Origin: Owenweeksia sp. | GTDB taxonomy: Bacteria > Bacteroidota > Bacteroidia > Flavobacteriales > Schleiferiaceae | NCBI GenBank assembly: GCA_028285465.1 | Contig: JANQPD010000003.1 | Span: forward strand, 1 to 64,000 | Direction of reading: 5' to 3' | Length of the DNA: 64,000 nucleotides | In this document: piece by piece, positions 1-10,124 of the stretch | How the letters are laid out: each line of letters opens with the position of its first letter | How positions within the stretch are numbered: the stretch's first letter is position 1 | Translations under genes and position numbers: made by a program | Notes under the pieces: model-generated | Told to the model about the DNA's origin: nothing | The model's database searches: none | What the model saw: the letters and a program-made list of their open reading frames with translations, nothing else

Positions 1-3000
1 CGACCGGTAGTAACCCTGCTGATTTTACCGACACCATTGTGCCTTTTGCTTCTTATAGTAATACTTCGTACCAGGAACAATTAGTAGATCTTTCATCTTA
101 CACAGGAGACGTGTTTATTGCCTGGCACGTACCTTCGGGTGGGTTAGATGGCTGGAGGCTGTATATCGACAGTGTTTCTGTCGAAGCCATTCCTGCTTGT
201 GTAGAACCCATGACCCTGCTCCTTACGTACAATAGTACAGACAGCGTTCAAATAGCCTGGGACTCTGTAACCAATGCCTATAATGTGGAATATGGCATAA
301 GCGGTTTTGCTCCTAATACAGGACAGGGAACAACCCTGGCGGTTACGGATACTTTTGCCAATATTAGCGGCCTTTCGGCCAATACAGCTTATGATTTTTA
401 TGTAACCTCCGATTGTTCCGGTGCCGGTGGCGGACTGAGTATACCGGGCGGGCCTCTTACTGTAAACACCCTTTGCAACGCATTGCCTGTTCCCTTTACA
501 GAAACTTTTAATAGTACCTCTTTATCCGAGGCCTGCTGGACCGTGCTCAATGCCAATGCCGATGGAGACCAGTGGAACCTCAACTATACTTCCAACACCT
601 TAAACGGAGATGAAGTAGCGGCTATCTATACCGACTTTAACGGTGGAAGCAATGATGATTGGCTGATCAGCCCTGCCTTATCGTTGACAGGAAATGAACA
701 ATTGGCCTATTACTACAGGGTACAGAGTTCCGGGGAACCAAACGATTTTGAAGTACTGGTTTCTACAACTGGTACCAACCCCGCTGATTTTACGGATACC
801 ATCGTGCCCCTTGCTTCTTACAGCAACATCACTTACCAGCGCGAAACAGTAAACATGGCCCTGTATTCAGGAGCTACCTATATTGCATGGCATATTCCTC
901 CCGGCGGCCTGGATGGATGGAGGCTTTATATAGATAGCGTGGTGGTAGAAACCCTGCCTCCCTGTCCTGACCCCAGCCAGCTCACGGCAAATAACATTAC
1001 CGCTTTCCAGGCAGATCTGGGTTGGACAAATCCCAATGCCACTTCCTGGAATGTTGAAGTGGTACCTGCAGGTTTCGGGCAAGGTTCCGGTACCACGGTG
1101 AACACCAGCAACAACCCGTATACGGCCACAAATCTTTCTCCAAACACCTGTTATGACTATTACGTACAGCAGGATTGCGGCAGCAATGGTACCAGCCAGT
1201 GGGTGGGTCCCTTTACCTTCTGTACACCCCCTACATGCCCTGCACCAACGAACCTGGGTGTTGATTTTGGTTCTTTAACATCTAACGGAACTGATATATT
1301 CTGGACCACCGGTGGTGCTTCCGACTGGAATGTACAGTATGACACGGCTGGTTTTTCTTTAGGAACTGGCACACAGACCTCTTCAACAAATGATACCCTA
1401 AGTCTGAGCAGCCTTACTCCGGGTACTGAATATGAGTTTTACGTACGGGATAGCTGCGGTGTAGGGGATGTATCTTCTTGGGCAGGCCCCTTTAGCTTCA
1501 GCACCCCTTGCCTTCCTTTCACTGCCCCTTATGCTCAAAACTTTGACGGAGCTGCGGCTCAAGATCCGTTCGGTGGTATTTCTTGCTGGACCATAACCGG
1601 CCCCGGTGCCAATGATATAGAACTCAACGACTCTCCTGATTTTGGTGTTGATCCAGCGCCAAGTTTACCTAATTCGGTGGAACTAAATGACGGTAACTTC
1701 AGCGGAGGGGACACCGCCATATTGGTAAGCCCCCGGTTTTCCGACCTCTCTTCCGGAAACAACCGTGTTCGTTTTAAAGCAGCCTTTGAAAACGTAGTCG
1801 AAGAGTTGTTTGTAGGAGTGATGAGTAATCCAAACATACCCTCCACAATGGTTATACTGGATACCATAACTACCTCAACGGCCGGGGTGTACAGGGAGTA
1901 TACGGTTAATCTTAACAATACCTCTGTTATTGGCACAGCGGAGCATGTGATTTTTGTGCATGGTACAGACATTTATGAAGTGTATATAGACGACTTCTTT
2001 TATGAAGCACTCCCAACGTGCCTGGCTCCTACAGCCCTCGGAGTAAAAAGTAGTATAACGACTACCTCTGCGGAGGTTTTCTGGACTACCGGAGGTGCCT
2101 CTAACTGGAACGTACAGTATGGCCCTATTGGCTTTTCTTTAGGAACCGGCACAAAAGTCCAATCTACAAATGATACCCTCCTTTTAAGCAATCTCGCTCC
2201 TGGCACCGAATATGAGTTTTACGTACGTGACAGTTGTAATGCTATGGACACCAGTTCCTGGGCTGGCCCGGTAAGCTTTATAACCGCTTTTAATACTAAT
2301 TACCTGGACGACTTCACACTCAGCTCTCCATTTGCCTGGAGTGAAGCAGATGGTAGGTTGAGTAATAATACGGTGTTTACTTCTTCCTCCAGCAGTTGGG
2401 GGCAGGATAACTTTGGGAACACAGGCTCTTCTTCTCAAAGAGTAAACCTTTTCACCGACAATCAGTTTGAATGGTTGATCTCCCCTTCTATCTACCTCGA
2501 TCCTTCCATATCAAATCTCCAGGTTGAATTTGATGTTTCCATAAGCGAATTCAACAGCGCCACCCAGGGCTATCTGGATGGAACGGATGATACATTGGCG
2601 TTGGTCATTTCTACGGATAATGGCGTGACATGGTCTTCCACTGACATTTTATGGTACACGGATGTCAATGATACCATTGATGTTACTGGCGAGCATGTGG
2701 TTATTCCGTTATCCGCGTATAGCGGTTATGTGAAGTTCGGGTTTTACGGAGGATCCGTAATAAATGACTCCCCGGATAACGACATATACGTAGACAACTT
2801 TGAAGTGCGTACACCCAGGGCCTGTAATACTCCTGTGTTGGACTCTGTTACTGCCGTTACCACTTCCAGTGCAACAGTACACTGGACAGATGGCGATGTC
2901 AATGCTTCTTCCTGGGATGTGATCCTGACGACATCAGGGCAAACACCGGGGCAGGGAGTGGTGACTACTCTGTCAAGCAGTGGCAGCTATAGTTTCAGCA

Positions 3001-4415
3001 ATCTTACAGATGCTACAGCTTATTGTATTTACCTGGTGGAAACCTGTCCTAATGGTATTTCGGATACTGCAGGGCCTTTATGTTTCAATACCTTGTGCCT
3101 GACCCAGGCCTTGCCCTATGTTGAGCGTTTCGATTTTTCGCTCAGGTGTTTTTCTGTTGTAGATAGCTCTGCAGACCCTGCTTCCTGGCAACATCTGCCG
3201 GCAGGTGGTTCTGCAAATGCCACGGGTGATCTGGATGGCACGGGTTATATGATCGTAGATAGCGATGAGGCAGGCAGTGTAGATATGGATGAGTATGCCT
3301 ATTCGCCCGTCATTGACGCGTCTGTAATCCCTACGGGAGAACAACTGTTTGTAGAATTCCACCAGTTTTTCAGGGTATATACTCTGGGTGGTTTCGAAAT
3401 TGGCGAAGTAGAAGTATGGGACGGCAACGCATGGAATTCTATCCTCTTGCAGGATCAATCGAGCGGTGACCAGGGAGCCTTTTCTGCTCCCGATACTGTC
3501 AAAATTGACATTACCCAGTATGCAAACGCAAGCCTTCAGGTACGTTTTCATTATTACGGTGCCAACTTCGATTGGTGGTGGGCAATTGACAATTTCAGTG
3601 TATACACCGAGGCACCAGGTTGTGCTGATCCGGGCCCTTTAACCTCTTCTACTCCCTTATGTGATGAGGTAACCTTTAATATAGCCTCCAATAGCAACAA
3701 CTCAATCATTGAGTTTGGCTCGGGAGGTTTTCCTGTGGGCACCGGAGCCGGAACAATCATTCCTGGCATTACGTCAACATCGCATACACTTGGAAACCTT
3801 CTTCCAGCCACAACGTACGATGCGTATATTGCGGATATCTGCGGATCTGATACCAGCAACTGGGTTGGACCTTTCACTTTTACCACAGATACCATTCCGG
3901 CAATCACCGCTGGTTTTAGTTTTGTACAAACCACCACTACGGCTAACAATGCTACGGTTGATTTTGATGCCAGCGCTTCGGTGGGCGCTACTTCTTATAC
4001 CTGGGATTTTGGCAATGGAAATGGGGGTATTGGTGTAAACGCTACTACTACCTATAGTGCCAACCAGGTGTACAATGTGAAGTTGATCGTAGAAGGACCT
4101 TGCGGAGCGATTGACAGCCTTACCCAGCCGGTAACCGTTACAGGCATAAGCCTGGAGGAAAACCGCTTTGATGCTACAGTTAGTTTGTATCCGAACCCCT
4201 CCAAGGGCATATTTTACCTGAATGTGGGCAATACCAGCAAGCTGTATAACGTGGAAATCACAGACCTGAGTGGCCGCGTGGTTTTCCGTGCCGCTGAACT
4301 CGAGCCCCGCATGGACCATATGATCCAATTGTCGGGTGAAGCAGCCGGTATGTATTTACTGAAAATTAAAGGAGAAGGTTTACGGATGAACCAACGGATC
4401 ATCCTCGATAAATAA
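1..4415 (+). CDS. Large modular T9SS-secreted surface protein (partial, 5' end outside window): repeated choice-of-anchor-J/MAM-like and fibronectin III modules, PKD-like domain, C-terminal T9SS type A sorting domain
   Basis: Frame is open from base 3 (TGSNPADFTDTIVPFASYSN...), matching a second internal module (GTNPADFTDTIVPLASYSN). FN3-like repeats (FWTTGGASxWNVQYxxxGFSLGTGT). PKD-like ASVGATSYTWDFGNGNG. C-terminus LYPNPSKGIFYLNVGN...MYLLKIKGEGLRMNQRIILDK. Confidence 0.88.
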   Translation, partial: TGSNPADFTDTIVPFASYSNTSYQEQLVDLSSYTGDVFIAWHVPSGGLDGWRLYIDSVSVEAIPACVEPMTLLLTYNSTDSVQIAWDSVTNAYNVEYGISGFAPNTGQGTTLAVTDTFANISGLSANTAYDFYVTSDCSGAGGGLSIPGGPLTVNTLCNALPVPFTETFNSTSLSEACWTVLNANADGDQWNLNYTSNTLNGDEVAAIYTDFNGGSNDDWLISPALSLTGNEQLAYYYRVQSSGEPNDFEVLVSTTGTNPADFTDTIVPLASYSNITYQRETVNMALYSGATYIAWHIPPGGLDGWRLYIDSVVVETLPPCPDPSQLTANNITAFQADLGWTNPNATSWNVEVVPAGFGQGSGTTVNTSNNPYTATNLSPNTCYDYYVQQDCGSNGTSQWVGPFTFCTPPTCPAPTNLGVDFGSLTSNGTDIFWTTGGASDWNVQYDTAGFSLGTGTQTSSTNDTLSLSSLTPGTEYEFYVRDSCGVGDVSSWAGPFSFSTPCLPFTAPYAQNFDGAAAQDPFGGISCWTITGPGANDIELNDSPDFGVDPAPSLPNSVELNDGNFSGGDTAILVSPRFSDLSSGNNRVRFKAAFENVVEELFVGVMSNPNIPSTMVILDTITTSTAGVYREYTVNLNNTSVIGTAEHVIFVHGTDIYEVYIDDFFYEALPTCLAPTALGVKSSITTTSAEVFWTTGGASNWNVQYGPIGFSLGTGTKVQSTNDTLLLSNLAPGTEYEFYVRDSCNAMDTSSWAGPVSFITAFNTNYLDDFTLSSPFAWSEADGRLSNNTVFTSSSSSWGQDNFGNTGSSSQRVNLFTDNQFEWLISPSIYLDPSISNLQVEFDVSISEFNSATQGYLDGTDDTLALVISTDNGVTWSSTDILWYTDVNDTIDVTGEHVVIPLSAYSGYVKFGFYGGSVINDSPDNDIYVDNFEVRTPRACNTPVLDSVTAVTTSSATVHWTDGDVNASSWDVILTTSGQTPGQGVVTTLSSSGSYSFSNLTDATAYCIYLVETCPNGISDTAGPLCFNTLCLTQALPYVERFDFSLRCFSVVDSSADPASWQHLPAGGSANATGDLDGTGYMIVDSDEAGSVDMDEYAYSPVIDASVIPTGEQLFVEFHQFFRVYTLGGFEIGEVEVWDGNAWNSILLQDQSSGDQGAFSAPDTVKIDITQYANASLQVRFHYYGANFDWWWAIDNFSVYTEAPGCADPGPLTSSTPLCDEVTFNIASNSNNSIIEFGSGGFPVGTGAGTIIPGITSTSHTLGNLLPATTYDAYIADICGSDTSNWVGPFTFTTDTIPAITAGFSFVQTTTTANNATVDFDASASVGATSYTWDFGNGNGGIGVNATTTYSANQVYNVKLIVEGPCGAIDSLTQPVTVTGISLEENRFDATVSLYPNPSKGIFYLNVGNTSKLYNVEITDLSGRVVFRAAELEPRMDHMIQLSGEAAGMYLLKIKGEGLRMNQRIILDK

Positions 4416-4438
4416 TCTCTTTTTAATAGTTATGCAAA

Positions 4439-4467
4439 CCCCCAGGCCTTGCCTGGGGGTTTTTTTT
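4439..4467 (+). terminator. Rho-independent terminator
   Basis: Perfect 9-bp stem cccccaggc-ctt-gcctggggg followed by T8. Confidence 0.9.
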
Positions 4468-4564
4468 GTATGCGTGTACCAAGCCCGATTGCATTCAACA
4501 GAAAAGGGCTGGGTTTACAATACCCACTATCTCAGTTTATCCTACAGAAAAATTCCGCTACAAA

Positions 4565-4572
4565 TACCTTTG
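4565..4572 (+). promoter_or_regulatory. Candidate Bacteroidota -7 box (TACCTTTG)
   Basis: Matches TAnnTTTG, about 30 bp upstream of the ATG at 4599. Confidence 0.4.
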
Positions 4573-4598
4573 TGAAAGAGAGCTATCTTTAAGCGCTA

Positions 4599-5651
4599 AT
4601 GGATCTTATTCAAAAAGCACAGCAGATTCCTATTGCATTTGTGGTAGGCAGAGGCAGGTCAGGCACTACCCTGTTGCAGAGCATTTTCGATGTTCACCCC
4701 CGGGTTTGTGCCCCGGCTGAATCCCGCTTTTTACTTTACCTGTACAGCAAATATGCACACGTTAAGCGCTGGAACGCAGAGCATGCACTGCATTTTGTGC
4801 AGGACCTGCTATCCGAACCTAAAATAAAGCTACTTTGGCATGTTAACCATGAAGCCCTGCTTCACGTACTCATGTCAAATCTTGATAAACTCGACTATGG
4901 CACCGTATGCAAACTGGTTTACCTCCACGATGCGTGCTGTGTTGAAAAAGGTAATGTGCAGCTTATTGTAGATAAGAACCCCGTATACTCCCTGTTCATT
5001 CCCCTATTGTTAAAAATTTTTCCCGAAGCAAAGTTCATCCACCTGGTCAGGGACCCCAGGGCAAATGTAGTCTCCCACAAGGGCATAGGGCTAAAATCAG
5101 GCGTCAAAGGGCTGGCGCTGAGTTGGCGTTTTTACAACCGACAAATAGAAAAAACCCGACCCGGGTCTTCGGGTCATTATCAATTGTTGCGTTATGAAGA
5201 CCTGGTAAATATGCCCGAAAAGCTCATCCGGCAGGCATCTGAGTTTTTAGACCTTCCTTACCTGGATGAAATGCAACACCCGCATAAATACGCACCTGCG
5301 CTCAGCGGGAAAAGCAAAAACAAGGTGAAAGAAAAAGCACTAAAAGGCATGCACCGTACGCTTATTGAACCTATTCACCCGGCCAGGATAAACAAATGGA
5401 AGTCCACTCTCAATGAAAAGCAAGTACGATGTGTAGAAGCTATTGCTCACTCCTATATGTTCAAATACCGGTATTCTTTTAGCTTCAAAACAAAGGTCCT
5501 TTTTTCTTGTGTATGCATTTGGGAAATGGCAGATCTGAAAAAAAGGATCTTACTCCTGAAATGTTATTACCTTATGCCTTTTTGGATAAGGAAAAAAAGA
5601 GCTGAAAGCTATGGCATAAAAAAGTTAAGAAAGCAGCTTTCGCTATCATGA
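4599..5651 (+). CDS. Sulfotransferase family protein (copy 1)
   Basis: PAPS-binding P-loop FVVGRGRSGTTLLQSIFDVHP and KFIHLVRDPRANVVSH 3'-phosphate motif. Confidence 0.88.
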   Translation: MDLIQKAQQIPIAFVVGRGRSGTTLLQSIFDVHPRVCAPAESRFLLYLYSKYAHVKRWNAEHALHFVQDLLSEPKIKLLWHVNHEALLHVLMSNLDKLDYGTVCKLVYLHDACCVEKGNVQLIVDKNPVYSLFIPLLLKIFPEAKFIHLVRDPRANVVSHKGIGLKSGVKGLALSWRFYNRQIEKTRPGSSGHYQLLRYEDLVNMPEKLIRQASEFLDLPYLDEMQHPHKYAPALSGKSKNKVKEKALKGMHRTLIEPIHPARINKWKSTLNEKQVRCVEAIAHSYMFKYRYSFSFKTKVLFSCVCIWEMADLKKRILLLKCYYLMPFWIRKKRAESYGIKKLRKQLSLS

Positions 5652-6721
5652 ATAACTTACCAGAAGTGTTTTCTCAACAAGACGTGCAGGAGCTTCCCTT
5701 TTTTTTCATAGTGGGCAGAGGAAGGTCTGGCACCACACTTTTGCAGATGATGCTGAATGCGCAGGGAAAAGTGACCATTCCCCTGGAGTCTAAATTTATC
5801 CTTCACCTGCAGGGTAAATATGAAGGCCGTTCCTTTACCAGCCCTTTGGAAATACGCCAGTTTTGCGAAGACCTCTATACCAACCGAAAGTTTAGGTTGT
5901 TTTGGAATGTTGAAAAGGAAGCGCTTATCACTTTTCTTAGTGGTCAGCTTCCCGTAAGGGGCTTTCCGGAAATCTGTAAGCTTATTTATGCCTACGCACC
6001 TACACCTTTTCCGTTTCACAACTTGTGCATGTTGGGGGATAAAAATCCTTTCTACTCCCTCTACATCCCTGCGCTGCTGCGTACATTTCCCGAAGCCAGG
6101 TTTGTGCATCTGATACGAGACGCCCGGGCTAATGTATGGTCTCACTACAAAGCTTTCGGCAAAAAAAACGCGGTTCATATGGCTTCACAGTGGAAATTGT
6201 ATAACCAAAGGGTAGAAGCCGCCAAACGAGAAAAACCAGACCGCTTTCACACCCTTAGGTACGAAGATCTTGTCAGCAATCCGGAAGAAACATTGCGTTC
6301 ACTTTGTACATTTCTCAACCTGGCTTACTCACCGGCTATGCTTGATTACCACCTCACTGCCGACAAATGGGCCAAAGAAAGCAGCTACCTCAATCTAAAG
6401 CATCATCTTGCCATTGGAAAAAAGGTAAGTCCGGCCAAAGCGGGAGGTTGGAAGGAGGGGTTGACCAGCTTTGAAGTAAGATGTATTGAGCATGTTGCTT
6501 ATGAAGAGCTGCTTCGGTATGGCTATCCGGTTGAAAAACAATCTTTAGCCAGCAGCGCCCTATTGTACTGGGCAATGGGGAAGATCAGGTTTCACATACA
6601 ACACCTGCTCATTCAAAAAGTCCTTTTCTCTATGCCTTTCTCACTCCGGAAGCACATCTTTAACGGACTTAGCCTCTTTTTTGATGCCCGGTATACAGGT
6701 TCAGGAACGGAACAGGCTTAA
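5648..6721 (+). CDS. Sulfotransferase family protein (copy 2)
   Basis: FIVGRGRSGTTLLQMMLNAQG and RFVHLIRDARANVWSH; overlaps copy 1 by 4 nt. Confidence 0.88.
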   Translation: MNNLPEVFSQQDVQELPFFFIVGRGRSGTTLLQMMLNAQGKVTIPLESKFILHLQGKYEGRSFTSPLEIRQFCEDLYTNRKFRLFWNVEKEALITFLSGQLPVRGFPEICKLIYAYAPTPFPFHNLCMLGDKNPFYSLYIPALLRTFPEARFVHLIRDARANVWSHYKAFGKKNAVHMASQWKLYNQRVEAAKREKPDRFHTLRYEDLVSNPEETLRSLCTFLNLAYSPAMLDYHLTADKWAKESSYLNLKHHLAIGKKVSPAKAGGWKEGLTSFEVRCIEHVAYEELLRYGYPVEKQSLASSALLYWAMGKIRFHIQHLLIQKVLFSMPFSLRKHIFNGLSLFFDARYTGSGTEQA

Positions 6722-7453
6722 CAAATAAACGGCTACATAAGCCACTATAAATACCGGGGCCAGGATAACTTTAGAAAGCATTCCCTTGCCCGCAAAAGCA
6801 CCGGCTACCTTCTGCGAAACCAGGGCCGCCAATACGGTGGCACACACCCTGCGTTTCTTTCTTATATACTCGGGTCTGATCACATCAAAAAGCAACACGA
6901 TTCTTCGTTTATCTGTGTGGTTCCAGGCACGGTGCTTTGAAGAATCGTTAAACAACAGCAATTCTCGCTCTTTCCAGGCACGCTGCTCCCCATCACACTC
7001 GAAACCGCATAAAGGTAAGCCTGCCGGAATAAGCAGTCCCAAATGCCCGCGTATGATCGCATTTGTATCGCCTCTGTGTTTTTTTATGTCTACCCCAGGT
7101 TCCAACATACTCACCGAATAAGAAACGATCCCCGGGATGCTTTCCATGACTTTTTGTGTAAGCGGGCACTCTTTTACATTCTCTTTGATCGGCCAACCCC
7201 ATATTTTAAAAGACAGCGCCCGCCAGTTTTTCTTGCCCTCCACCAGGGTCTTGTTGAAATACGGTTTAAGTTTATCCGGGTGTTCCTCTAAAAAAGAGGC
7301 AATTTCCTCTTGTATGGCACGGCTATTTTTTTTTACGCCCTCTGTCCAGGTGTGTTCTCCGGCATTTACATAGCCTATTTCCTTTGGAGGGCTCCCCCCG
7401 AAAGCAGAAAACCAAAGTTTCTCGGCATTTTTGTTCATGCCGGTAATGTACAA
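6701..7453 (-). CDS. Aspartyl/asparaginyl beta-hydroxylase-domain (LpxO-like) Fe(II)/2OG dioxygenase with C-terminal TM segment
   Basis: SMLEPGVDIKKHRGDTNAIIRGHLGLLIP...ERELLLFNDSSKHRAWNHTDKRRIVLLFDVIRP; hydrophobic C-terminus VILAPVFIVAYVAVYLLSLF. Confidence 0.82.
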   Translation of the reverse strand: MYITGMNKNAEKLWFSAFGGSPPKEIGYVNAGEHTWTEGVKKNSRAIQEEIASFLEEHPDKLKPYFNKTLVEGKKNWRALSFKIWGWPIKENVKECPLTQKVMESIPGIVSYSVSMLEPGVDIKKHRGDTNAIIRGHLGLLIPAGLPLCGFECDGEQRAWKERELLLFNDSSKHRAWNHTDKRRIVLLFDVIRPEYIRKKRRVCATVLAALVSQKVAGAFAGKGMLSKVILAPVFIVAYVAVYLLSLFRS

Positions 7454-7497
7454 AATGGTAGGATTTTGGTTAATCTTCTATCTTCACCGGTGAATAA

Positions 7498-8550
7498 ATG
7501 AATGGCATCGACAACACTTCATTGTTTTTTATCATCGGCAGGGAACGCTCCGGTACTACCCTTTTACAGTCTTTTTTAGCAGCCCATCCTGAAGTAAGTA
7601 TTCCTACGGAGGCCCCCTTTATTCCGTACCTGTATCGAAAATACCATGCGGATGCAAAGTGGAAGCAAGGCTTACCCCCCGACTTTATACCTGACCTGCT
7701 TACACATCCTTACTTTGTTTATTGGCGGATAAAGCCCGATGCTTTAAAAGAAGAGCTAAACAAATTAGAGGAATTGAATTTTGCCATAGCCTGTAAAAGT
7801 GTGCTCCTTCATCAAAACAAACAGGCCCGGCATGTGGGTGACAAAAACCCGCAATACACGCTGTATTTAAAAGAACTCATAAAACTTTACCCTGAGGCAA
7901 AATTTGTTTGGATTACCCGTGACCCCAGGGCCCAGGTTTATTCCATGCTTAAGGTGTCCTTTGAAAGAAAGATAGTGAGTGCTCTCGCCTACCGATGGCA
8001 ACAATACAATAAAAAGGCAGCAGCTTTTTCACATGCCCACCCCGCTAAAATGCTATGGATCAAATATGAAGACCTGGTAGCTGAACCCGTAGAAACCTTA
8101 CAGCGCACATGTACCTTCCTCGGGGTAGATTACCAGGAGTATATGCTAACGCAGCGCACCTCAACCCTTGAGGATCAACCGTTTTTTAAAACCCCGCAAC
8201 ACCTATCCTTAAACAAAGCACTTTCGTTGTCTCCGCTCAAGGCGTGGAAAGAACACCTCAACCGTAGTCAAATAGAATTGATCGAGGCCATTTGCCAACC
8301 GGTAATGGAAACATTGGGTTATGCGCCAGGTCACAGGCAATCTTCTTTTAACCGCCTTTCGCATAAGGCAGCGCATTTCCCGGGGATCCTGTATGGACAC
8401 TTTTACTTCGGTTTCATTAAGGGCCTGCAAGCCCTGCCCTTTTCGCTCAAACTCTTTCTACTTAAGAAATTGATTTATCCAAGGTTTACATTTTGGATAA
8501 ACGCAGCCCATGATGCAAAGAATAAAAAAGCGCATAAAGAGGGGAGCTAG
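7498..8550 (+). CDS. Sulfotransferase family protein (copy 3)
   Basis: FIIGRERSGTTLLQSFLAAHP and KFVWITRDPRAQVYSM. Confidence 0.87.
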   Translation: MNGIDNTSLFFIIGRERSGTTLLQSFLAAHPEVSIPTEAPFIPYLYRKYHADAKWKQGLPPDFIPDLLTHPYFVYWRIKPDALKEELNKLEELNFAIACKSVLLHQNKQARHVGDKNPQYTLYLKELIKLYPEAKFVWITRDPRAQVYSMLKVSFERKIVSALAYRWQQYNKKAAAFSHAHPAKMLWIKYEDLVAEPVETLQRTCTFLGVDYQEYMLTQRTSTLEDQPFFKTPQHLSLNKALSLSPLKAWKEHLNRSQIELIEAICQPVMETLGYAPGHRQSSFNRLSHKAAHFPGILYGHFYFGFIKGLQALPFSLKLFLLKKLIYPRFTFWINAAHDAKNKKAHKEGS

Positions 8551-8574
8551 ACACTGGTTTTCCCACTACTCCCA

Positions 8575-9213
8575 CTAAAAGATCTCCAGAAAGGCTTTGG
8601 GGTCTTTCTCTGCCAAGGCATACCAATGTTTGGCCGAATCAGGTAGTTCAATATCGCTGGGTGCTAGTATTTTATCGTCTCCCGTTAGTATACCCATCGC
8701 CTTCCTGATCTTCTTCGTTTTTTCGAAGTATTGCGCTGCATTGAGCTCCATAACCACTTTATGTGCCCCAGGCAATCGCTCGCTTATCTCATAGCCTAAC
8801 ATTTGGTTGTATTGGATCACCCTGGTATTGTCGTCTCTTACGGTTGCTACGGTAGCCTTCAGCTTCAGAATGGAAAAAGTGAGGTCAGCCATACAAAGGG
8901 ATACTGCCACGGGCAGGTGCGTTTCCATTGCCTTTTTATCCCAAAGAAAGATCCCACCCTCAGCTTTCTCCTCATCCTTGGAACAGATCCGTCCATGCAC
9001 CAAGCCCACCTTCTCTTCTTTATGTTTAATGATGAAGTAAAAATTCCGGTTGTTGTTTATGGAATGGAACCAATCCAATTGCTCTTGTTTTGAAATGATC
9101 TTCTGAAAAAACATCTTTGAGCGGATATACTTGCTGTTCCGGTGCTTTCGCACTAGTTCAATATCCCCGAGTTTCAGACGATGCAGTTCAATGCCATACT
9201 TCCGGATGATCAT
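8575..9213 (-). CDS. GNAT-family acyltransferase
   Basis: GNAT-like layout: LHRLKLGDIELVRKHRNSKYIRSKMFFQKIISKQEQLDWFHSI...VGLVHGRI...DNTRVIQYNQMLGYEI. Confidence 0.72.
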   Translation of the reverse strand: MIIRKYGIELHRLKLGDIELVRKHRNSKYIRSKMFFQKIISKQEQLDWFHSINNNRNFYFIIKHKEEKVGLVHGRICSKDEEKAEGGIFLWDKKAMETHLPVAVSLCMADLTFSILKLKATVATVRDDNTRVIQYNQMLGYEISERLPGAHKVVMELNAAQYFEKTKKIRKAMGILTGDDKILAPSDIELPDSAKHWYALAEKDPKAFLEIF

Positions 9214-10124
9214 AACCTGGATTCTGATATCGAATAGGTAGGCTTCTGGTTGAGAATGCCGAAAATATTACTCAAATACTGGCCCACCACGGCCAGGCTG
9301 ATAAGAATAAGGCTGGTCGAAAACATAATGGCCACGATCAAAGCGGTGAAGCCCGCTACATTCACATCGAAGAAAAGCTTTCTTACAGCAAAGTAAAGGG
9401 CTAAAACAAATGCGAGCGCAGACAGGCTACCCCCGAGAAATACCAAAAGCCGGAGAGGTACGGTGCTGTAGGTAAAAGAGAGTTGAAGCACCAGGCTAAT
9501 TATCTTAAAGCGCGAGTACCCACTTTTCCCATGTGCCCTCGGGCTGGTTTGTACAGCAACAAAACCGATCTTCTGTGTATACCAAAACAATATCTCATCT
9601 AAAAAAACAACCGGTTGTACATGACTTACCAGTTTCTTCTTTAACGCCTGGTTTAAGAGCCTCATCGAAGATCCTCTTCCTATGCCTTGATTAAGTGTCT
9701 TTGCCCCTAACTGCCACAGCTGTCCCCCGATTTTTTTAGCGGCATTCGTGTGCCGTGCGCCTTCTCCGTATACCAAGTCTGCCTTGCTCTTCTTCATCTC
9801 GCTTAGCAGTAGAGGAAGGTCTTCCGGGCTGTATTGCAGGTCATCGTCTATGGTAAATACATAGTCTCCCGAAGCGTGTTTAATGCCGCATAAAGTGGCA
9901 TTGTGTTGTCCGTAATTCTTAGCGAGGCGGATCAGCTTCACCGAACCGGGCGTATTTTCTTTTAGCTGCAACAACACCTCCCAGCTGTTGTCCTTCGAAA
10001 AATCATCCACATACAGGATCTCAAAAGGTTTTTCCAAAGCCCGGAAAGTTTCCAAAAGCTTAGTGTTGAGCGCAGCTAAACTCGCGCTGCTTTCGTAAAC
10101 CGGTATTACAATTGAATATTCCAT
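9210..10124 (-). CDS. Glycosyltransferase family 2, polyprenyl-phosphate glycosyltransferase (DPM1/ArnC/GtrB-like)
   Basis: MEYSIVIPVYESSASL, YVDDFSKDNSW, TIDDDLQYSPEDLP, two C-terminal TM segments. Confidence 0.85.
   Translation of the reverse strand: MEYSIVIPVYESSASLAALNTKLLETFRALEKPFEILYVDDFSKDNSWEVLLQLKENTPGSVKLIRLAKNYGQHNATLCGIKHASGDYVFTIDDDLQYSPEDLPLLLSEMKKSKADLVYGEGARHTNAAKKIGGQLWQLGAKTLNQGIGRGSSMRLLNQALKKKLVSHVQPVVFLDEILFWYTQKIGFVAVQTSPRAHGKSGYSRFKIISLVLQLSFTYSTVPLRLLVFLGGSLSALAFVLALYFAVRKLFFDVNVAGFTALIVAIMFSTSLILISLAVVGQYLSNIFGILNQKPTYSISESRL

Noticed and set aside
1290-2280. Repeats in the T9SS protein considered as a CRISPR or satellite array
   Set aside because: They are long, coding, in-frame protein modules; no short direct repeats with regular spacers were seen anywhere in the window.
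398-4402. Many antisense ORFs under the T9SS protein (e.g. 3078..3551, 3554..3949, 3774..4328)
   Set aside because: They lie opposite a strongly supported repetitive coding frame, have no domain signal and look like shadow ORFs of biased codon usage.
7043-7501. Plus-strand ORFs opposite the AspH/LpxO-like gene
   Set aside because: The minus-strand frame carries clear conserved motifs; the opposite ORFs do not.
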